A DNA stretch of 64,000 bases, from assembly GCF_011386835.1 (NCBI RefSeq), contig NC_088795.1, forward strand, positions 18,112,941 through 18,176,940, read 5' to 3'. The position numbers were made by a program, and so were the translations under genes. Under the pieces are notes generated by a model. That model had not been told where the DNA came from. It ran no database searches and saw nothing but the letters and a program-made list of their open reading frames with translations. Below, piece after piece: positions 26,118 through 39,080 of this stretch. Position 1 is the stretch's first letter. The number at the start of each line of letters is the position of its first letter. The DNA comes from Chrysemys picta bellii. Lineage: Eukaryota; Chordata; Testudines; Emydidae.

Positions 26118-27314
26118 ACTCCTGAGGGGATTCTGCACCAAAAAATTAAAAATTCTGTGCACAATATTTTAAAATTCTGCAAATTTTATTTGTCAAATAA
26201 ATGTGGAGGCTCCAGCATGGCACTGGGGAGCACAGGCCACTGGCTGCATAGAGGGGGGAGATCACTGTGCAGCTTCTCCTCTCCCACCCCTCCCCCAGGA
26301 CATGGATTCAGCAGTGATGCTGCACCCAACCCTGACACAGCGCAAGGACGGTCCGGCCCCACAAACACCCCAGGGCCCTGCCCCTCCATGCCAGATGCAC
26401 CAGGTGTGGGCAGGCAGGCTCAGCCAGGCAGGATCCAAGTGTGGAAGAACTTAGTGGGGGGGGGGATCCAGGTGTGGGCTGAGAGGGTTCTGTGTTGGAC
26501 AATCTGGGTGCAGGTGACTCAGTAGGGGATCTGGGTGTGTGCGTGGGGATCTTGATGCACAGGGGCTTGTTGGGGGGGTTCTGGGTGCAACGGTAATGGG
26601 ACTCTGCAGGGGGGTCCAGATGAAGGTGGTTGGGGCTCAGTGGGGGGTTCCCGATGCTGGAGGAGTGGGGCTCAGTGGGGTGGGGATCCAAGTGCAGCTG
26701 GTTGGGGCTCAGTAGGGTGGGATCCAAGTGGCTCATTGGGATGGTCTAGGTGCCAGGGCAGTGGGGCTCGTCTGAGGGGCTCTGGGTGCGGGAGGGGGGT
26801 GGTGAGGCTCGGCGTGAGGGTCTGGGTATGAGATCTGGATGCACGAGGGTTGGGTGGATGGGGGAGCAGCTCCCTGTACAGTGATCCCTCCTCCTGCAGC
26901 TGAAAAGCGATGGTGCAGGAAGTGTGTTGCGGGGAGGGGGAAGGGGGAATTTTCAGAGCTTCCTACAACCAGGGGAGAAATCTGGGGGTGGGTCTGATAC
27001 AGCCCCAGATGCCGTGCAGGGGAAGAGGAAGTCCCGTCCTCCCCAGCCCAACCGGGACTAGCAGCTGAGCTCGGCCCAGGGTAGGAGCCAACAGCTGGGT
27101 CTTCCCCAGTCCCACCCCATGCTCCACAGTGATTTACCTCTGCGCTGGCTGCCTTGGGCACCCAAAACTGCTGGGGAGGGTCACATGACCGCTCTTGTGG
27201 CTTCCCTTTGCTTCCCCATCAGAAAGTCATTTTTCTACAGGGAAGCAAAGAAATCGGGGGGCAGGGAGGGATAAATTCTGCACATGCGCAGTGGCATAGA
27301 ATTCCCCCAGGAGT
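26118..27314. mobile_element. 1.2-kb terminal-inverted-repeat element with internal minisatellite
   Basis: The left end reads ACTCCTGAGGGGATTCTGCA, and the right end read from the other strand ACTCCTGGGGGAATTCTATG. Next to the left end is an A/T-rich block ('aaaaattctgtgcacaatat'). The middle (about 26430-26830) is a degenerate minisatellite of roughly 40-bp 'gtggggctcagtggggtggg' units. I could not find a convincing target duplication, so the superfamily is open. Long open frames (122-159 codons) through it reflect the tandem units and are not treated as genes. Confidence 0.6.
26430..26830. repeat. G-rich minisatellite, about 40-bp degenerate units
   Basis: Repeated 'ggggctcagtggggtgggat' and 'ccaagtgcagctggttgggg' motifs on the plus strand. 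Confidence 0.7.
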
Positions 27315-29129
27315 GACCGTAACTGGCATCCCATCAGAAAAGTTAAAGGTTGACTACGGATGGAGACAGCCCCCTATCCTAACCATAGAGACACTCCCTC
27401 TGACTCAGGCTTTGAGGCACAACTGCAGGGCAGTGTGTAGAAGCCTGTACTGCTTCTGTCTGTGTTGCTCCCATTCTGTGCCTAGACAGAGGACTGTGCC
27501 CTCTGGAGCTGTCCACCAGCACCATACACTGTCTGTCTGTCTCTCTCTCGCACACACAGGGTTAGTTTGCATCGGAAAGATGAAACAGTGGAGGTGGGAA
27601 GGAAAAAAGTTTCCTTCACCCACATCACCGTGACACCCAGAAAGATACTTTGACTGATATTCAGGAAGGAGAGGGGGAAAGTGTTTAAAATGTATTACAT
27701 TCAGACTGCTTATTTCCATCTCTTCTTTTGATGAGATGCCCGCATGCCACCATCTTCTAGCGGGTTTCTGTCAGCACCGCCAACGTACTCAGTCAATCAC
27801 TGCCTCAGTCATTATAAAACATTTGTATAATTTACATGGCAATTTACATTTTTGTGCCTCCTCTCCTCTGGAGACATTTTTTCCCTATTTTCCCTCGGCC
27901 ACTCCAAACTAACAAAGACAGACAAAGGGTGAGAGGGGAGACTGGCACAGATAAAAGATGTGAACTACCCAAGGTCACACAGCAGAGCAGTGGGAAAACG
28001 AGAAACAGAACTCAGGTCTTGTGACTCCTAATCTAGTGCCCTCTCCACAAGACCGTACGGGAAATTCAGCTTCTCTTTTTAATCTTCCCAGTTTAATAAT
28101 CCTCCTCCTCTTCCTCCTTCATCTCCATCAGCTGGAACCTCTGGTCAAGAAGGGGCTCGGGCAAACAGGGTGAAATGAAGTAAATGCCAAAGCAGCTGTT
28201 AGATTATTAGCTACAGCTGGGCTCAAATAAAAATCCCAGGTGTGACCATCCCAAACTTCAGCGGGGTTCAAAGTCAGGATTCAGATCTGAATTTCATAGC
28301 TTTGTGCATTTCTAATTCACTTATTACTTTATTAGCTAGGTGCCAGATGCAAAATTCAGAGCTCATATCCTTCCAAAGAAAGGACTGCAGTTCCAACTCT
28401 TCCTAGCTTTGTGCCACTTTCCTAAGGTCATCATCCCTGGTGCTTGCCTTCGAGGGCAGCCTCCATTACTGAGGGAACAAGCACACAATGAGAAGAGTCT
28501 TTCATCACGCCCTGCAGGTGACAAGGCATAAGCTCACCCTGGGACCTGCAGTGGTGGGGAACGGCACCGCTTGAGGCCTGCCATTAATAACATCCTGTCC
28601 CTGGACCTCAAGGGTGAAATCAGGGGGAGTTCTGTCAAGAGCTGACAAGGTATTGCATCCTCCCTGGCTTTTACCATCCACTGAGGGGCAAAGCTCCATG
28701 CTGCCTGTGCTGGCATAGGGAAGTTCTGAAATCACTGAAAGCATGTCTAAGGCTCCCACCTAAAGCCCATTGAGAAAAACAAAGACTTTCACTGAGTTCA
28801 TTGGGCTTTGGGTCAGGCGCTGTGTGCCATTGGGACAGCTTCGCAACTAAGGTGGCAGGTTTGCCGTTCTCTGCACTGAGTTCCTCCTCAGCTTCAGACA
28901 TTTTTTGTCAGGCAAAGAGGATGAAAGGTCATTGTCCTGATCTTACTTTACAGTGTGTGTTATTTGTCATAAATGTAACCAACCCTTTAAAAAAAAAAAT
29001 CCAGCTACAATATTTGGCTCTTTTCAGTTCAGGATTTTTCTTTTCAACAGTGTAGATCCAGTATGTAACACTTAACTGCTTTCAAAACACTACTTTTATC
29101 TCCCCAATCCTCCTTTGCAGGGCAAGTAG

Positions 29130-29915
29130 AAAAATTTCTATCAAAACTGGTTTTTCAATGGAAAATTGGGTTTTCGCAGAACAAAAATTTCCCCAAATAA
29201 GTGTCTGCTTTCCAGGGAATTTTTTGATTTTTCATCAAAAACATGCCCAAAACATTGTAGCCAAAACCTAAGATATTTTTATTTAGAAACACTGCCGCAG
29301 TGCCTCAGAGGAGTTGTAGTTCAATTCCCCATTCCCCTCTAGGGGCCAGGCTTCATCACCTTTCATACACCATGGCCAGGGGCTCCCATGATACACTCCT
29401 CCTCTCTCCCTCTCCAAGAGGGTAGACTATGGTGTATGATGGAAGATGTAGTTCCACATAAGAATGACCACTGTAGCTCAGACCAATGGTCCATCTTACC
29501 CAGTATCTTGTCTTCCAGCAACACGCAGGGCCAAAGGAAGCTTCAGAAGGAATGAACAGAACACGGCAATTTTTCAGTGATCCATCCCCTATCATCCAGT
29601 CCCAAATTCTGGCAATCAGAGGCATGGGGTTGCATCCTTCACCATCCTGGCTACTAGTCATTGATGGATCTACCCTCCATGAACCTATATAATTCTTTTT
29701 GGATCCAGAATCCCGGCCTACAGAGGAGAACGGGAGCACAAAGCACCCAAACTACAACTCTCTTGAAGGACCACGGCAACATTTCCAGAGACAAATATTT
29801 TGGTAATCAGCCAAAAATAATTGAAATTTTCCATGGAAAAACTTAGAAAAAAATTGGTTTTGGTTTGTTTTCAGTGATATTTGCCGCCAGGGAAAAAACC
29901 CTTTTCTGACCAGCT
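29130..29915. repeat. A/T-rich MITE split by a dispersed turtle repeat
   Basis: The outer parts (about 29130-29285 and 29790-29915) resemble the TA-flanked MITE at 13559-13961, ending 'tttctgaccagctc' before TA. The middle contains 'ataagaatgaccactgtagc' and 'tcattgatggatctaccctc' (about 29457-29700), a dispersed turtle repeat related to 48402-48442. Boundaries are approximate. Confidence 0.5.
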
Positions 29916-30064
29916 CTACTTCCTTTTCTCTGTATCGTGACCTTAACTAGTGATACTGGGCCGGAAGCATGGACTTTGATTCGTGAGAAAGATTACCCTA
30001 GTGTGCACACATTTTTTACCTGTATCCTAAACCAAATATTTATGTTACATGGAGTATATAGTTG

Positions 30065-30082
30065 GGTGTGTGTGTGTGTGTG
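30065..30082. repeat. (TG)n microsatellite
   Basis: About nine TG units. Confidence 0.85.
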
Positions 30083-30794
30083 TGCTCACTGCTTTGTTAC
30101 CTTGTTTTCCTATCAGCTATCATATGGCACATGAATGCTGTTGGATTCGATGCAGAGGAGCAGTTATCATGTCACAACACAGTACAGGATTCAAGCATAA
30201 TCATTTCCTGATTTTTTTCTCCTAAACAGGACTATAACATCATATGGATGCAGACACCCTTTGTGCAGATGCTATAATGACGTTCTCCTGTGTTCACCAG
30301 CTCATCCATTTCTAGCTTCAGCCCTTCTTTGTCCATTAGTTGGAAGCACATCCTGTCGGCTCCATTCTCCACTGCCTCTGCCCCTGTATAAAGGTGAGCA
30401 TCAAACCGCACAACTACTCGACTGCCCCCGTTCTACACTTTGGAGGTAATTTGCTTCATCTCCAAAGCAGATTGAAGTTAAACTGGCTGGCTCTGTGTGC
30501 AGAAGCAGAAACACCACATAGTCAGGAGTGGGGAAATGTCATTTTGCAGGCTAGTGCAAATTTAGGGGCACTGTGGCATGAGAAGCAGTGCTTTTTTAGA
30601 GGGACAATTTTCCTCTGCAGATTTATTCAGCATTTTCCTCAGGAATGGCTTGTGCTTCCTTCCACGTGCAGCCAACTGAGATCTTCTTCACCCCTGTGCT
30701 ACTCTCCAAATTCCTAGAGCAGCAGTGATGAGACCAGTTCAAGGATTACCACAATCCAACTGCTGCAGACTAGGGAATGAATCCGAGGGAATGG

Positions 30795-31607
30795 GAAGGG
30801 TGTAACAGCTGTCCTGTGTACAGTACTATAAAATCCCTCCTGGCCAGAGACTCCAAAATCCTTTTCCCTGTAAAGGGTTAAGAAGCTCAGGTAACCTGGC
30901 TGGCATCTGACCCAAAGGACCAATAAGGGGACAAGATACTTTCAAATCTTGGGGGGGGGGGGCAGGGAAGGGGAGGCTTTTGTTTGTGCTCTTTGTTTGG
31001 GAGTTCGTTCACTCTTGGGACTGAGAGGGACCAGACATCAATCCAGGTTCTCCACATCTTTCTAAACAAGTCTCTCCTATTTCAAACTTGTAAGTAAATA
31101 GCCAGGCAAGGCGTCTTAGTTTTACTTTGTTTTCTCAACTTGTAAATGTACCTTTTACTAGAGTGTTTATCTTTGTTTGCTGTACTTTGAACCTAAGACA
31201 AGAGGGGAGTTCTCTGAGCTCTTTAAGCTTGATTATCCTGTAAAGTTATTTTCCATACTGATTTTACAGAGATGATTTTTACCTTTTTCTTTAATTAAAA
31301 GCCTTCTTTTTAAGAACCTGATTGATTTTTCCATGTTTTTAGATCCAAGGGGGTTGGATCTGTATTCACCAGGAGTTGGTGGGAGGAAGGAGGGGAATGG
31401 TTAATTTCTCCTTGTTTTAGATCCAAGGGGGTTGGATCTGTATTCACCAGGGAATTGGTGAAAGGTTTCTCAAGGCTTCCCAGGGAAGGGAATTAGCTTT
31501 GAGATGGTGGCAGCGGACCAGAGCTAAGCTGGTAGTTAAGCTTAGAAGTCTTCATGCAGGCCCCCACATTGTACCCTAAAGTTCAAAGTGGGGATACAGC
31601 CTTGACA
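30795..31607 (+). repeat. LTR copy, uninterrupted, left end eroded
   Basis: Aligns along its length with 56594-63144 minus the Harbinger insertion, and in reverse with 12116-12934. It ends CCTTGACA but lacks the TGTCATAACTATAAAG start. At about 31165-31180 it reads 'gtgtttatctttgtttgctg', the uninterrupted form of the site that Harbinger split at 56973. It carries two copies of the 80-bp tandem unit. Confidence 0.8.
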
Positions 31608-31899
31608 AAGGCCCATCCCTCTTGGGAGCTTCTTTGGGTAATGGAGGAGCCATCTGTACCCATAACCATCTAGTGCAGAACTACTAGCAAATTAGGATGG
31701 CATAATTTACTTACCCCAGGATTACATGCAGGAGTGCATCTGCAGAGCTCACTGGACATATGCAACCCAAAAATCAAGCCCTACATTTCCTCACCCTCAG
31801 TATATCAATATGCCATATATATTCTGAATGGCATGTTTACATGAGGGAGTGCAAATACCGTGAGAATTAACCATTTACACACTTCTGGGAATAAAGATA

Positions 31900-32150
31900 A
31901 GAGAAAAGGAGTCAAAAGACCAGTGTTCCTAGCTCCGCTCAGGCTTCCTGGGTGACCGTACGCCAGTCACTTAACTCCTCTTTGTCATTAAATAATCATT
32001 ATTTGTAAGCATTTCTGTGGTGCTCATCACAATAGTATTAGCCTTATTAATGGGGATTAGATGTATTTATCAGCCTCACAGGGGTACTGTAAGGCTAAAT
32101 TTATTAATGTCTATATAGTGCTTTCCGATCTTCAGATGGAAGGTGTGACA
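31900..32150 (+). repeat. MIR/CORE-SINE-like fragments
   Basis: 'cctgggtgaccgtacgccag' and 'tcacttaactcctctttgtc', followed by a 'gtaaggctaaatttattaat' tail, resemble ancient SINE core and tail blocks. No gene is seen between here and the next MIR copy. Confidence 0.5.
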
Positions 32151-33775
32151 ACTATATGCAGCATCAGCAGCCTTGTATGAGAGCACACTTGAGATCAATG
32201 GCGAAGTGTCAAGAACAGCTGTGAGAATGGAACACTGTCTCTCTCCTTTCATTAACAAAGGCCTGCTGTAACCCTTCCCATTCAGCTACTTCCAGAGAGC
32301 TTAGAGCATTTGTTCCCTTAAAACATATTAAAGAGATGATGGTTTCCACTACAGATTGGCCCACAGCGAGCCACCGGATCTGGAATCTCCCAGAAGCTTG
32401 GTCAAAATTTTCTCATTGACTCAGTAATATTGTTTCCTCTTCTAAACTCACCCATCGTTTGTGTTACAAAAACCAATGGGCCTGTCCTCCCCTCACTCAT
32501 GCTAAATCAGGAGTTACTCAGGTGTAACACAACAGGAGAATCAGGCCCCTGAAACTTGCCCAGATACGCTGATCAGAATTAACCCATGTGGTGCAGAGAA
32601 AATAATTAGTACGGTAGTGATCTGGATCTGTTCGGTGGAATCTCCCATTCTCCCAACATACAGAAGAAGCCACAGAAAAAAGGGGGAATGTACCTAAAAG
32701 CTTTGGACTACTGTAAGATAAAACCAGTACACACTGCACTTCATCTTTAGGTCTTCTTTCATACTTTTTTATAGAATATAGTAGAAGTCGCTAAATAGCC
32801 AGTGCCAAATTGATAGCTTTTAACCCCCTGTAAAATGACACTTAGTCCCGTGGCTCTAAATGTGTCTCCATTAAGGTAGATTTAAGCAAGCCCTCTCAGT
32901 TCCCATAAACATAGAGAGGACTTGAAAAGGACTCAGCACCTCACAGAACTAGCCCATTAAAAAGGCCATGTAGCCACAGTGAAGATCCAGTGGACAGCTC
33001 CCTTCCGGGAGGAGACATTCCCTTCCCTCCAAGAATGGTCCATCACCAGCTCAGGAAATCTGAGACAGGAGCAACACCCCCTCTCCACCATCGTTGTGGC
33101 AAGGGCAGGAGTCTCCCATGCTTCTGCTCCTTTCACAGTACCTCTCCTGCTACAGGCCAGACCATCTGATTATTTCAGAGCAGTACCGGCCAAGGAGTAG
33201 GTCTGTCTCTATTTCTCCAATCATAGTTGCATTGAGGAGGTGTTACAGCCTTATCTCTGGTGTAATGCTGTCCCCAGAACAGGGAACAGTGCTGCCCAGG
33301 AGACGACCATCATTTACAAGCATTCCTGCTTCCCAAACAACTCCACGCCTGCAGACAACACAGCTTACACACTGGATCAGCCTGTCAGTGGAATGGGTCT
33401 GCGAGGACTCTCCAATCATTTCCAGGGTGATCTGCTCCTTAATAGAGAGGGAGTCTCATCATGGACAACTCCCCTCACATCCGCAGTTGTATCAGCCCTG
33501 TGGCAGCCACAGCAATGGGAAGGTGATATAGTAGGGGCCTCAGTGCCTTCTGTCTGTGTTTAATACTGTAAATAAGTGGGAGGGGGGTAATTATATTGCA
33601 ATCTTCTGCTCTTCATTTCATTCTGTTCTTCTCTCTCCATCTTCCACTTGTTCTCTCCCTTCTACTCTCCCGCTGCACATTCTTCCCTGCTACTAGGTTG
33701 TCCTCTTCTAATTAGCATTTGTAGCATCCAAGATGTGCCCCCCCGCCCCGACCGGCAAATTTCCAGTCTAAATAG
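32151..33775. other. No gene recognised
   Basis: Single-copy-looking DNA within the putative first intron. A 145-codon plus-strand frame at 33094-33531 has no domain I recognise and no conserved-looking context. Confidence 0.5.
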
Positions 33776-33777
33776 AA

Positions 33778-33900
33778 GCAATATTATCACCCCCATTTTA
33801 TAGAACTGAGGCACAGAGATTAAGTGATTTGCCCAAGCTTCACTCAGGAAGGCTGTGGCAGAGCGAGGAATTGAACCCACATCGAGTCCCAATCCAAGCC
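33778..33900 (+). repeat. MIR SINE copy
   Basis: 'cccccattttatagaactga', then 'ggcacagagattaagtgatt', then 'tgcccaagcttcactcagga', then 'ggaattgaacccac'. This is a clear MIR. Confidence 0.8.
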
Positions 33901-36077
33901 TTAGCCATAAACCTGTCCTTCCTTCTCACCTGCTAGCCATGCTTTTCAGTCACCTCATCTTCTTCTCCCCCTGCTCCCCTGGACTTACTATCTAACTGCA
34001 TCAGTTCCTTTTTCTCCAGTCTTTTCTCTTCTGCTAGGAGTTGGCAGCTTTAGTTCCATTAGTAGCTCTGGCCCCTAGCGGTGGCTCCTGGTTCAAATCT
34101 GATTACAGAAGTTGGGCCTTAAGGAGTCACTGCTCACTTACATCTGGGCCAAACTTTAACTGCTACAAAAGTCAAGCTGCTTATGAAACCTAATGCCGAA
34201 AGGGATTATGTCATAACATATGTTTCTTCCAAGGGGGGAAAACAAGTCAACTGAAAACAGTTGTGTTTCCACAAGTACACATTCCCATGCAGTGTCTGAA
34301 ACAAAAACTGCAGCACTAGAGGACCTTAAAGTGAAATTGACTTCATTGATTTTCACTGTCCCAACTGAGCAACACTAAAAATAAACACAGAATATAAACA
34401 ACGAGCTTCCAAAAATTCTTTCGCTTCTAATAATCTAGAGGTTAACAAGAACATAACTAATATTTGTTCACAAAATATAAGGCCTCATTATCTAATCTGT
34501 TACACCAGTATAAAAATAAGTTGCTACCGTCCCATTAAATACATTGTTATAGGCATTCTCATAAATATGCATTTTAAGCTTCTTATATACATTTTCTCCA
34601 AAAACAAGCAGTTATTAAAAATTTCCTATATACCTATAATGTTGTAACAATATGATAGCACAAATGCTAGTTAGATATGCTTTCAAATCTCTTGCAATAG
34701 AACCTTTTGTTAATCAAAATCAAAACCAAACAGAAGGAACTGTTTAACACTGATAACTTGAGTATTCCGAATGTATGATGAGATGTAAACTCTGGGCTAT
34801 GAGCAAGAGCTAAAGGTTATGTCATACCTTTGGATGATAAGGTCATCCACATCAGTGACCTCTACTGAGGTAAATTTATCAGTCTGGCTCTTTTCTATAG
34901 TTTCAAGGCCAGATCCCACCCTGCCCTGAGAAACCAAAAGGAGTGGGTTCAAGGGATAATGGGATTGCTCGATGTGGTTCACCTCATGGAATTCTCTGAA
35001 AGCCGTCCCCTCAAAAGTATGGGGGTAGAGAAAAACAAATAATAGTTTGCAAGGGGAAAGGGTGAGTGTCAAGCATCCAAACCCCACATCCCTGTGGGAA
35101 AAGGACATTCCACCCCAAATCTGGAAGGAAGTGATAAAATCATCAATGTATCTAGATACTTATTCACATCCAGATCTTGGGGGAAAAGCGGGAGGCAGTT
35201 CACTGAATACATTACCTCCAAGCACAGCTACTTCTGAGCTCCTAGCCCTGCCCCACCAAATCTTTCCCCTTCCCACTCCTTTCAAATAAAGCCTAGCAAA
35301 GAGGCTTCCACAGGGGGAGCGAGTGTGGGGGCCTGGAAATTGCACTTCCACTTTTTTATAGAGAATAGAGAATATAGAGAGTATATCTCTCATTATATGG
35401 AGATAAACGTCTAGATCCCTGGGGAAAACTCTGGGTCCACTTTTTATACTGAATGCCATACATCTTCAGGTAGCTCCAACAGCACGATAGAACAGGATTA
35501 ATCAAATTAGCATCTGTCTTAATGTAGAGAGGGCCAAGAAATGCAATGTCAACTCACCTTGATGTGTACAAATATTGCAGCATATATGGTGCTGTATGTA
35601 GGATCACCTCTTGCTCTCAGCCTCCTTGATAGAGGACCATATATCAGTTGCAACACCTAAGCACATCACAGCAAATTAATGCAAGATGAGATATGGTAAG
35701 ATAATGGCATAAGCAGGTGGTTTCCTAGACTCTGATCCTGGAATCTGTTCCCCACAGGCAGGTTTCAGCACCCATACAAAACCTCAGTAAGATTTTGCAT
35801 GAGTCTCACATGGAACAACTTGCAGGATCGGGGCTTTGATGACTCATCTCTCTCTCTCTTCTCCACTAATTTAACTAAAATTGGACACTGAAGCCTCCAA
35901 ACTGTATGTTCTGCTACTAACACATGCAGACTTGTGTGCCAAATCACCCTGCCACCTCTCCTCTTGCATCTTGTCCTTGTTTTCATTGTAAGCTTTTGGG
36001 CTGTGTATGTGTTTGCACAGCACAATGAAACTAAGAGTCTTCAGATGTTACTGTGATAAAAATCAACCAAATGTCCA

Positions 36078-36137
36078 CTGGAAATCTACATCCCCATGGT
36101 TTCCCCTGGAAATCTACATCCCCATGGTTTCCCCTCC
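36078..36137 (+). repeat. Tandem duplication of about 30 bp
   Basis: The block 'ctggaaatctacatccccat' plus 'ggtttcccc' occurs twice head to tail within the putative first intron. Confidence 0.85.
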
Positions 36138-36479
36138 CAGTTTCATGAAGATCCCTAGGCTTAACCAGCCGGTGGGCAAGGAAGACTCTTTGATGAGTCG
36201 ATATTGCCACACCAGAGTGCCTATTTCCCATTTAACCTTTTAAAGAGATGGGGATGCAAGGGATGAGGGTGGGCTATTACAACTGATCCCCCAAGACCTA
36301 TCACTGTAACAGTGTGGGAACAGAACAAGACACATTCTCCAGGCATTGGCCAATGTCCTGGTCAGTAACAATTTTACACAACCCACCTTTTTAAATGTAA
36401 AACCCACGGGCTAAAGGATGGGAGGAGAAAGCCCCTGGCTGAAATCCTAGTCGCTTGGAGCGTTGCAGTGTTTGCTTTG

Positions 36480-37240
36480 GCAGCTGCTCTGCCAGAAGCA
36501 GGGGGGAAAGGAGATGTCCCTGTTCCCACCCTAGACACCCATCTCCTTCTCCCCACAGCCATGAGACCCGCCCCGCCACAGGCAGCCCCCAAACCCGCGG
36601 CGGCGAGGGGGAAGAGGGATCAGAGGAGGGAACATGGCTGATGGCTGGCCAGGCGCTGCGGCAGCGGGCAGGAGGGCGCGCTGGGCTGCACACGAGGAGC
36701 ACAGAGGCAGTAACAGGGGAGGGGGGGGGGACACACCGAGATCCCAGCGGGGGCTGGCAGAGGGGCAGCGGCTGTGCCGCCTCTGTGCAGCGTGCACGAG
36801 ACAATAGCAGCAGGAAGGGCAGGGCGGGGGGGGGGGAAGGGGAGCAGCATCTTCTAAGCCCCCAAAGAGGCCGCCCGCCCGTGGCACCAGCCCGGCCGCC
36901 GGGCTCCCCTCCCGGGCACAGCCGCGCTGCAGAGCCCGGGGAGCAGCCACTCACCTACCTGCTGCCAGCTCCGGGCGCGGGCGCCAGCACCTGCAGGAGG
37001 CGGCTGTGGCAGCGGCGGGCGAGGCTGGGCAGCAGGGGGCGGGTTTCTGTCAGGAAGGGGCGGGGTTTGCCTCGGCCGCCCCCAGACAAAGGGAGCCCCC
37101 CCCCAGCCGAGCTGGAGCCCGCCCCCGGCCAGGCTGGGGGAGCCTTCACCCCGGCCGGCCCCCCGCCCGCTGCCGTCCCGGGGTGCCTTTGCAAGCAGCA
37201 GCAGGCTTTGCCTGCGCGGTTCTTTCTCGAGAGCAGTTAG
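36480..37240 (-). promoter_or_regulatory. TMEM150C: CpG island, probable TMEM150C promoter
   Basis: About 760 bp of GC-rich, CpG-dense DNA unlike the A/T-rich surroundings, not bounded by terminal inverted repeats or target duplications (unlike the GC-rich MITEs here). It contains several GGGCGG-type Sp1-like boxes (for example 'gggggcgggtttctg' and 'aggggcggggtttgc' at 37030-37070). It lies upstream of the minus-strand TMEM150C start exon and contains a minus-strand splice donor. No other gene is evident, so assignment to TMEM150C is inferred from position. A 261-codon plus-strand frame here is a GC artefact. Confidence 0.65.
36959..37050 (-). other. TMEM150C: Candidate TMEM150C exon 1 (5' UTR)
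   Basis: On the minus strand the island contains GGAGCTGGCAGCAG followed by GTAGGTGAGTGG, a good splice donor with GT at 36958-36957. TMEM150C needs an upstream non-coding exon because its ATG lies two bases inside exon 2. The 5' end is unknown and the 37050 boundary is nominal. Confidence 0.45.
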
Positions 37241-38038
37241 TGCCACGGGGCTGCTAACCACACTCATTGACTTCCCTGATTGCCATGAGGCTTGTTTGCC
37301 TGGGGCAGAGATGGCAGAAAGAGCAGGTCAACACCCAGCTCATTCCACTGTACTGCCAGGAAGGACACCAGGGCATCCACCCAGCTCCCTCTCTGTCCTG
37401 CCCTCGGCCCACTCCTGAGCCCTCGGACCTAGGGCTGCAGTGGCTTGTGACAGCCCTTTATGGGCTGCCTGGTGGGTGCAGAACAGCCACAGCGCAGCAT
37501 GGGCTGGGCCCTTCCTTCCAGAAACAGGCCCTGAAATGTTGGACTGGATCAAATGAGAAATGTAAAAGTTAGTATCTTACACACAGCCAGACAAAGAGAA
37601 AGGACAGGAAGTTGAGAGAAGGGCCTTGTTTTCTTCAGCTAATTAAAAAAAAAAAAGCAGTCGGTACTTTTGTATGCGTAGGGAATTGCCCACGTTATCT
37701 TGAGATAAAATTTCCCTCGCCGCCGTTGTGTAATTTATGGTTCTGTTTTCTGTGTGAGCGGTGCTTTTAAAATTCTACAAGTCCCTGGTGTTTAACTGCC
37801 CTTTTACATTCAGGTCAGCTGTTCCAGAGGAGGAAGAATGTTCTTCGCTCTCATGGAGGAGACTTTGTTATTGCTCTTTGTATTCCTTTAACCTAAAGAT
37901 AATCGTTTAGACGGGAAATACACTAGGTCTAGAGAAAGATATCACATGCACTACATCGTTACTGCTACAATTGGTTGCCCCCTTCCCCCTGAGAGTAGGC
38001 TGGATTTCACTCGTGTAGAGCATTTTGGAATGGAAAGG
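37241..38038. other. No gene recognised, upstream flank of the CpG island
   Basis: No repeat or exon could be assigned. An A-run lies at 37645-37656. Confidence 0.5.
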
Positions 38039-38334
38039 TCCTACACTACAAATTAAGGTGTAATCCTAGCACCGGTAGGCATACCTGTGCTAGCTTTAAT
38101 CTGGCTAGCACAGGTAACAGTAGCAGTGAAGACATAGCAACACAGGCATCAGTGTGAGCTAGCCAACTCGGTACAGCTCTGTGAGGAACCCTGGGGTATT
38201 TGCTCAGGCGTCTAGTCAGCGCCAGGGTCCAGGACATCACACCTTCACTGCTACCGTTGCCCACATTCGCTAGATTAAAGTTAGCGTGTGTAGCCATACC
38301 TGCACAACAATTTCACCTTAATTTGTGATGTAGG
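38039..38334. mobile_element. MITE with about 27-bp terminal inverted repeats
   Basis: The left end reads TCCTACACTACAAATTAAGG. The right end read from the other strand is GCCTACATCACAAATTAAGG, followed by TG on both. Inner arms 'acctgtgctagctttaatct' and 'gctagcacaggt' are palindromic. No target duplication was settled. The CTACACT-type ends hint at the Harbinger group. Confidence 0.6.
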
Positions 38335-39080
38335 CATACCCCTGGAAGAGGAAAGCCCTTTGGGCAGTGTTGATTAGTCTCTGTGTGGGTTCCACCACAT
38401 TTGTTCACCAGATATTGTGCTCCTGGGGCAGGCCAGCATGGCAACTACTTAAACTTGGGGAAAACCTGCACAGTTTAATCCCAACCTAAAATATATTCAC
38501 CCGGGTTCAAACAGAAACACAGACAGCTTGCAGCCAATAGGATGTTTCCGGCAGCTTCTTTTAAGCAGCCCCACCTTGAGCTTCTAGCAGAAGCAACCGG
38601 TCCTCTCACTAATGGACTATGAAGCTTTACGTACCCAGCTGCCAGTTGTGTCAGCAGGAGGTTCCTGAGATGCAGGGCTGTCCGTAGGCATATGCAGCAT
38701 ACACGACGGTCTGCATAGGGCACCTGAAAATGTGGGGCACCACTGGGGCAGGAGGTAAGAGCGGGCTGGCTCCCGCACACCCAGCATGTGCTGCAGTCTC
38801 CTTGGGCAGGGGCCATATTCACAGAGTCGAACGTGCCAGCACAGCGCATTCTGCATGAGGGAGAGTGTACGGGGGTCTCTGCGGGGAACTATGGCTCTCC
38901 GCTGCCATGAGGCAGGCTGGGCGGCTCAGTATCCTCTGCTACCTTCAGTGGAGCCCCCGCTTTCCCCTCCCCCATCCCTCAATATCCCCTCAATATCCCC
39001 CCTCAGATAACTTGGGGGTATACAAGACAAATCAGACTCCTGAGAGGGGTACAGTAGTCTGGAAAGGTTGAGAGCCCCCG

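Noticed and set aside
26157..27633. Frames of 122-159 codons around the minisatellite element
   Set aside because: Repetitive low-complexity translations from the tandem array, with no splice context or known domain.
33094..33531. 145-codon plus-strand frame
   Set aside because: No recognisable motif, overlapping frames in other phases and no convincing splice context.
36455..37240. 261-codon plus-strand open frame in the CpG island
   Set aside because: Arg/Pro/Gly/Ala-rich translation without a domain, with equally long frames on the other strand. It is explained by GC-rich composition.
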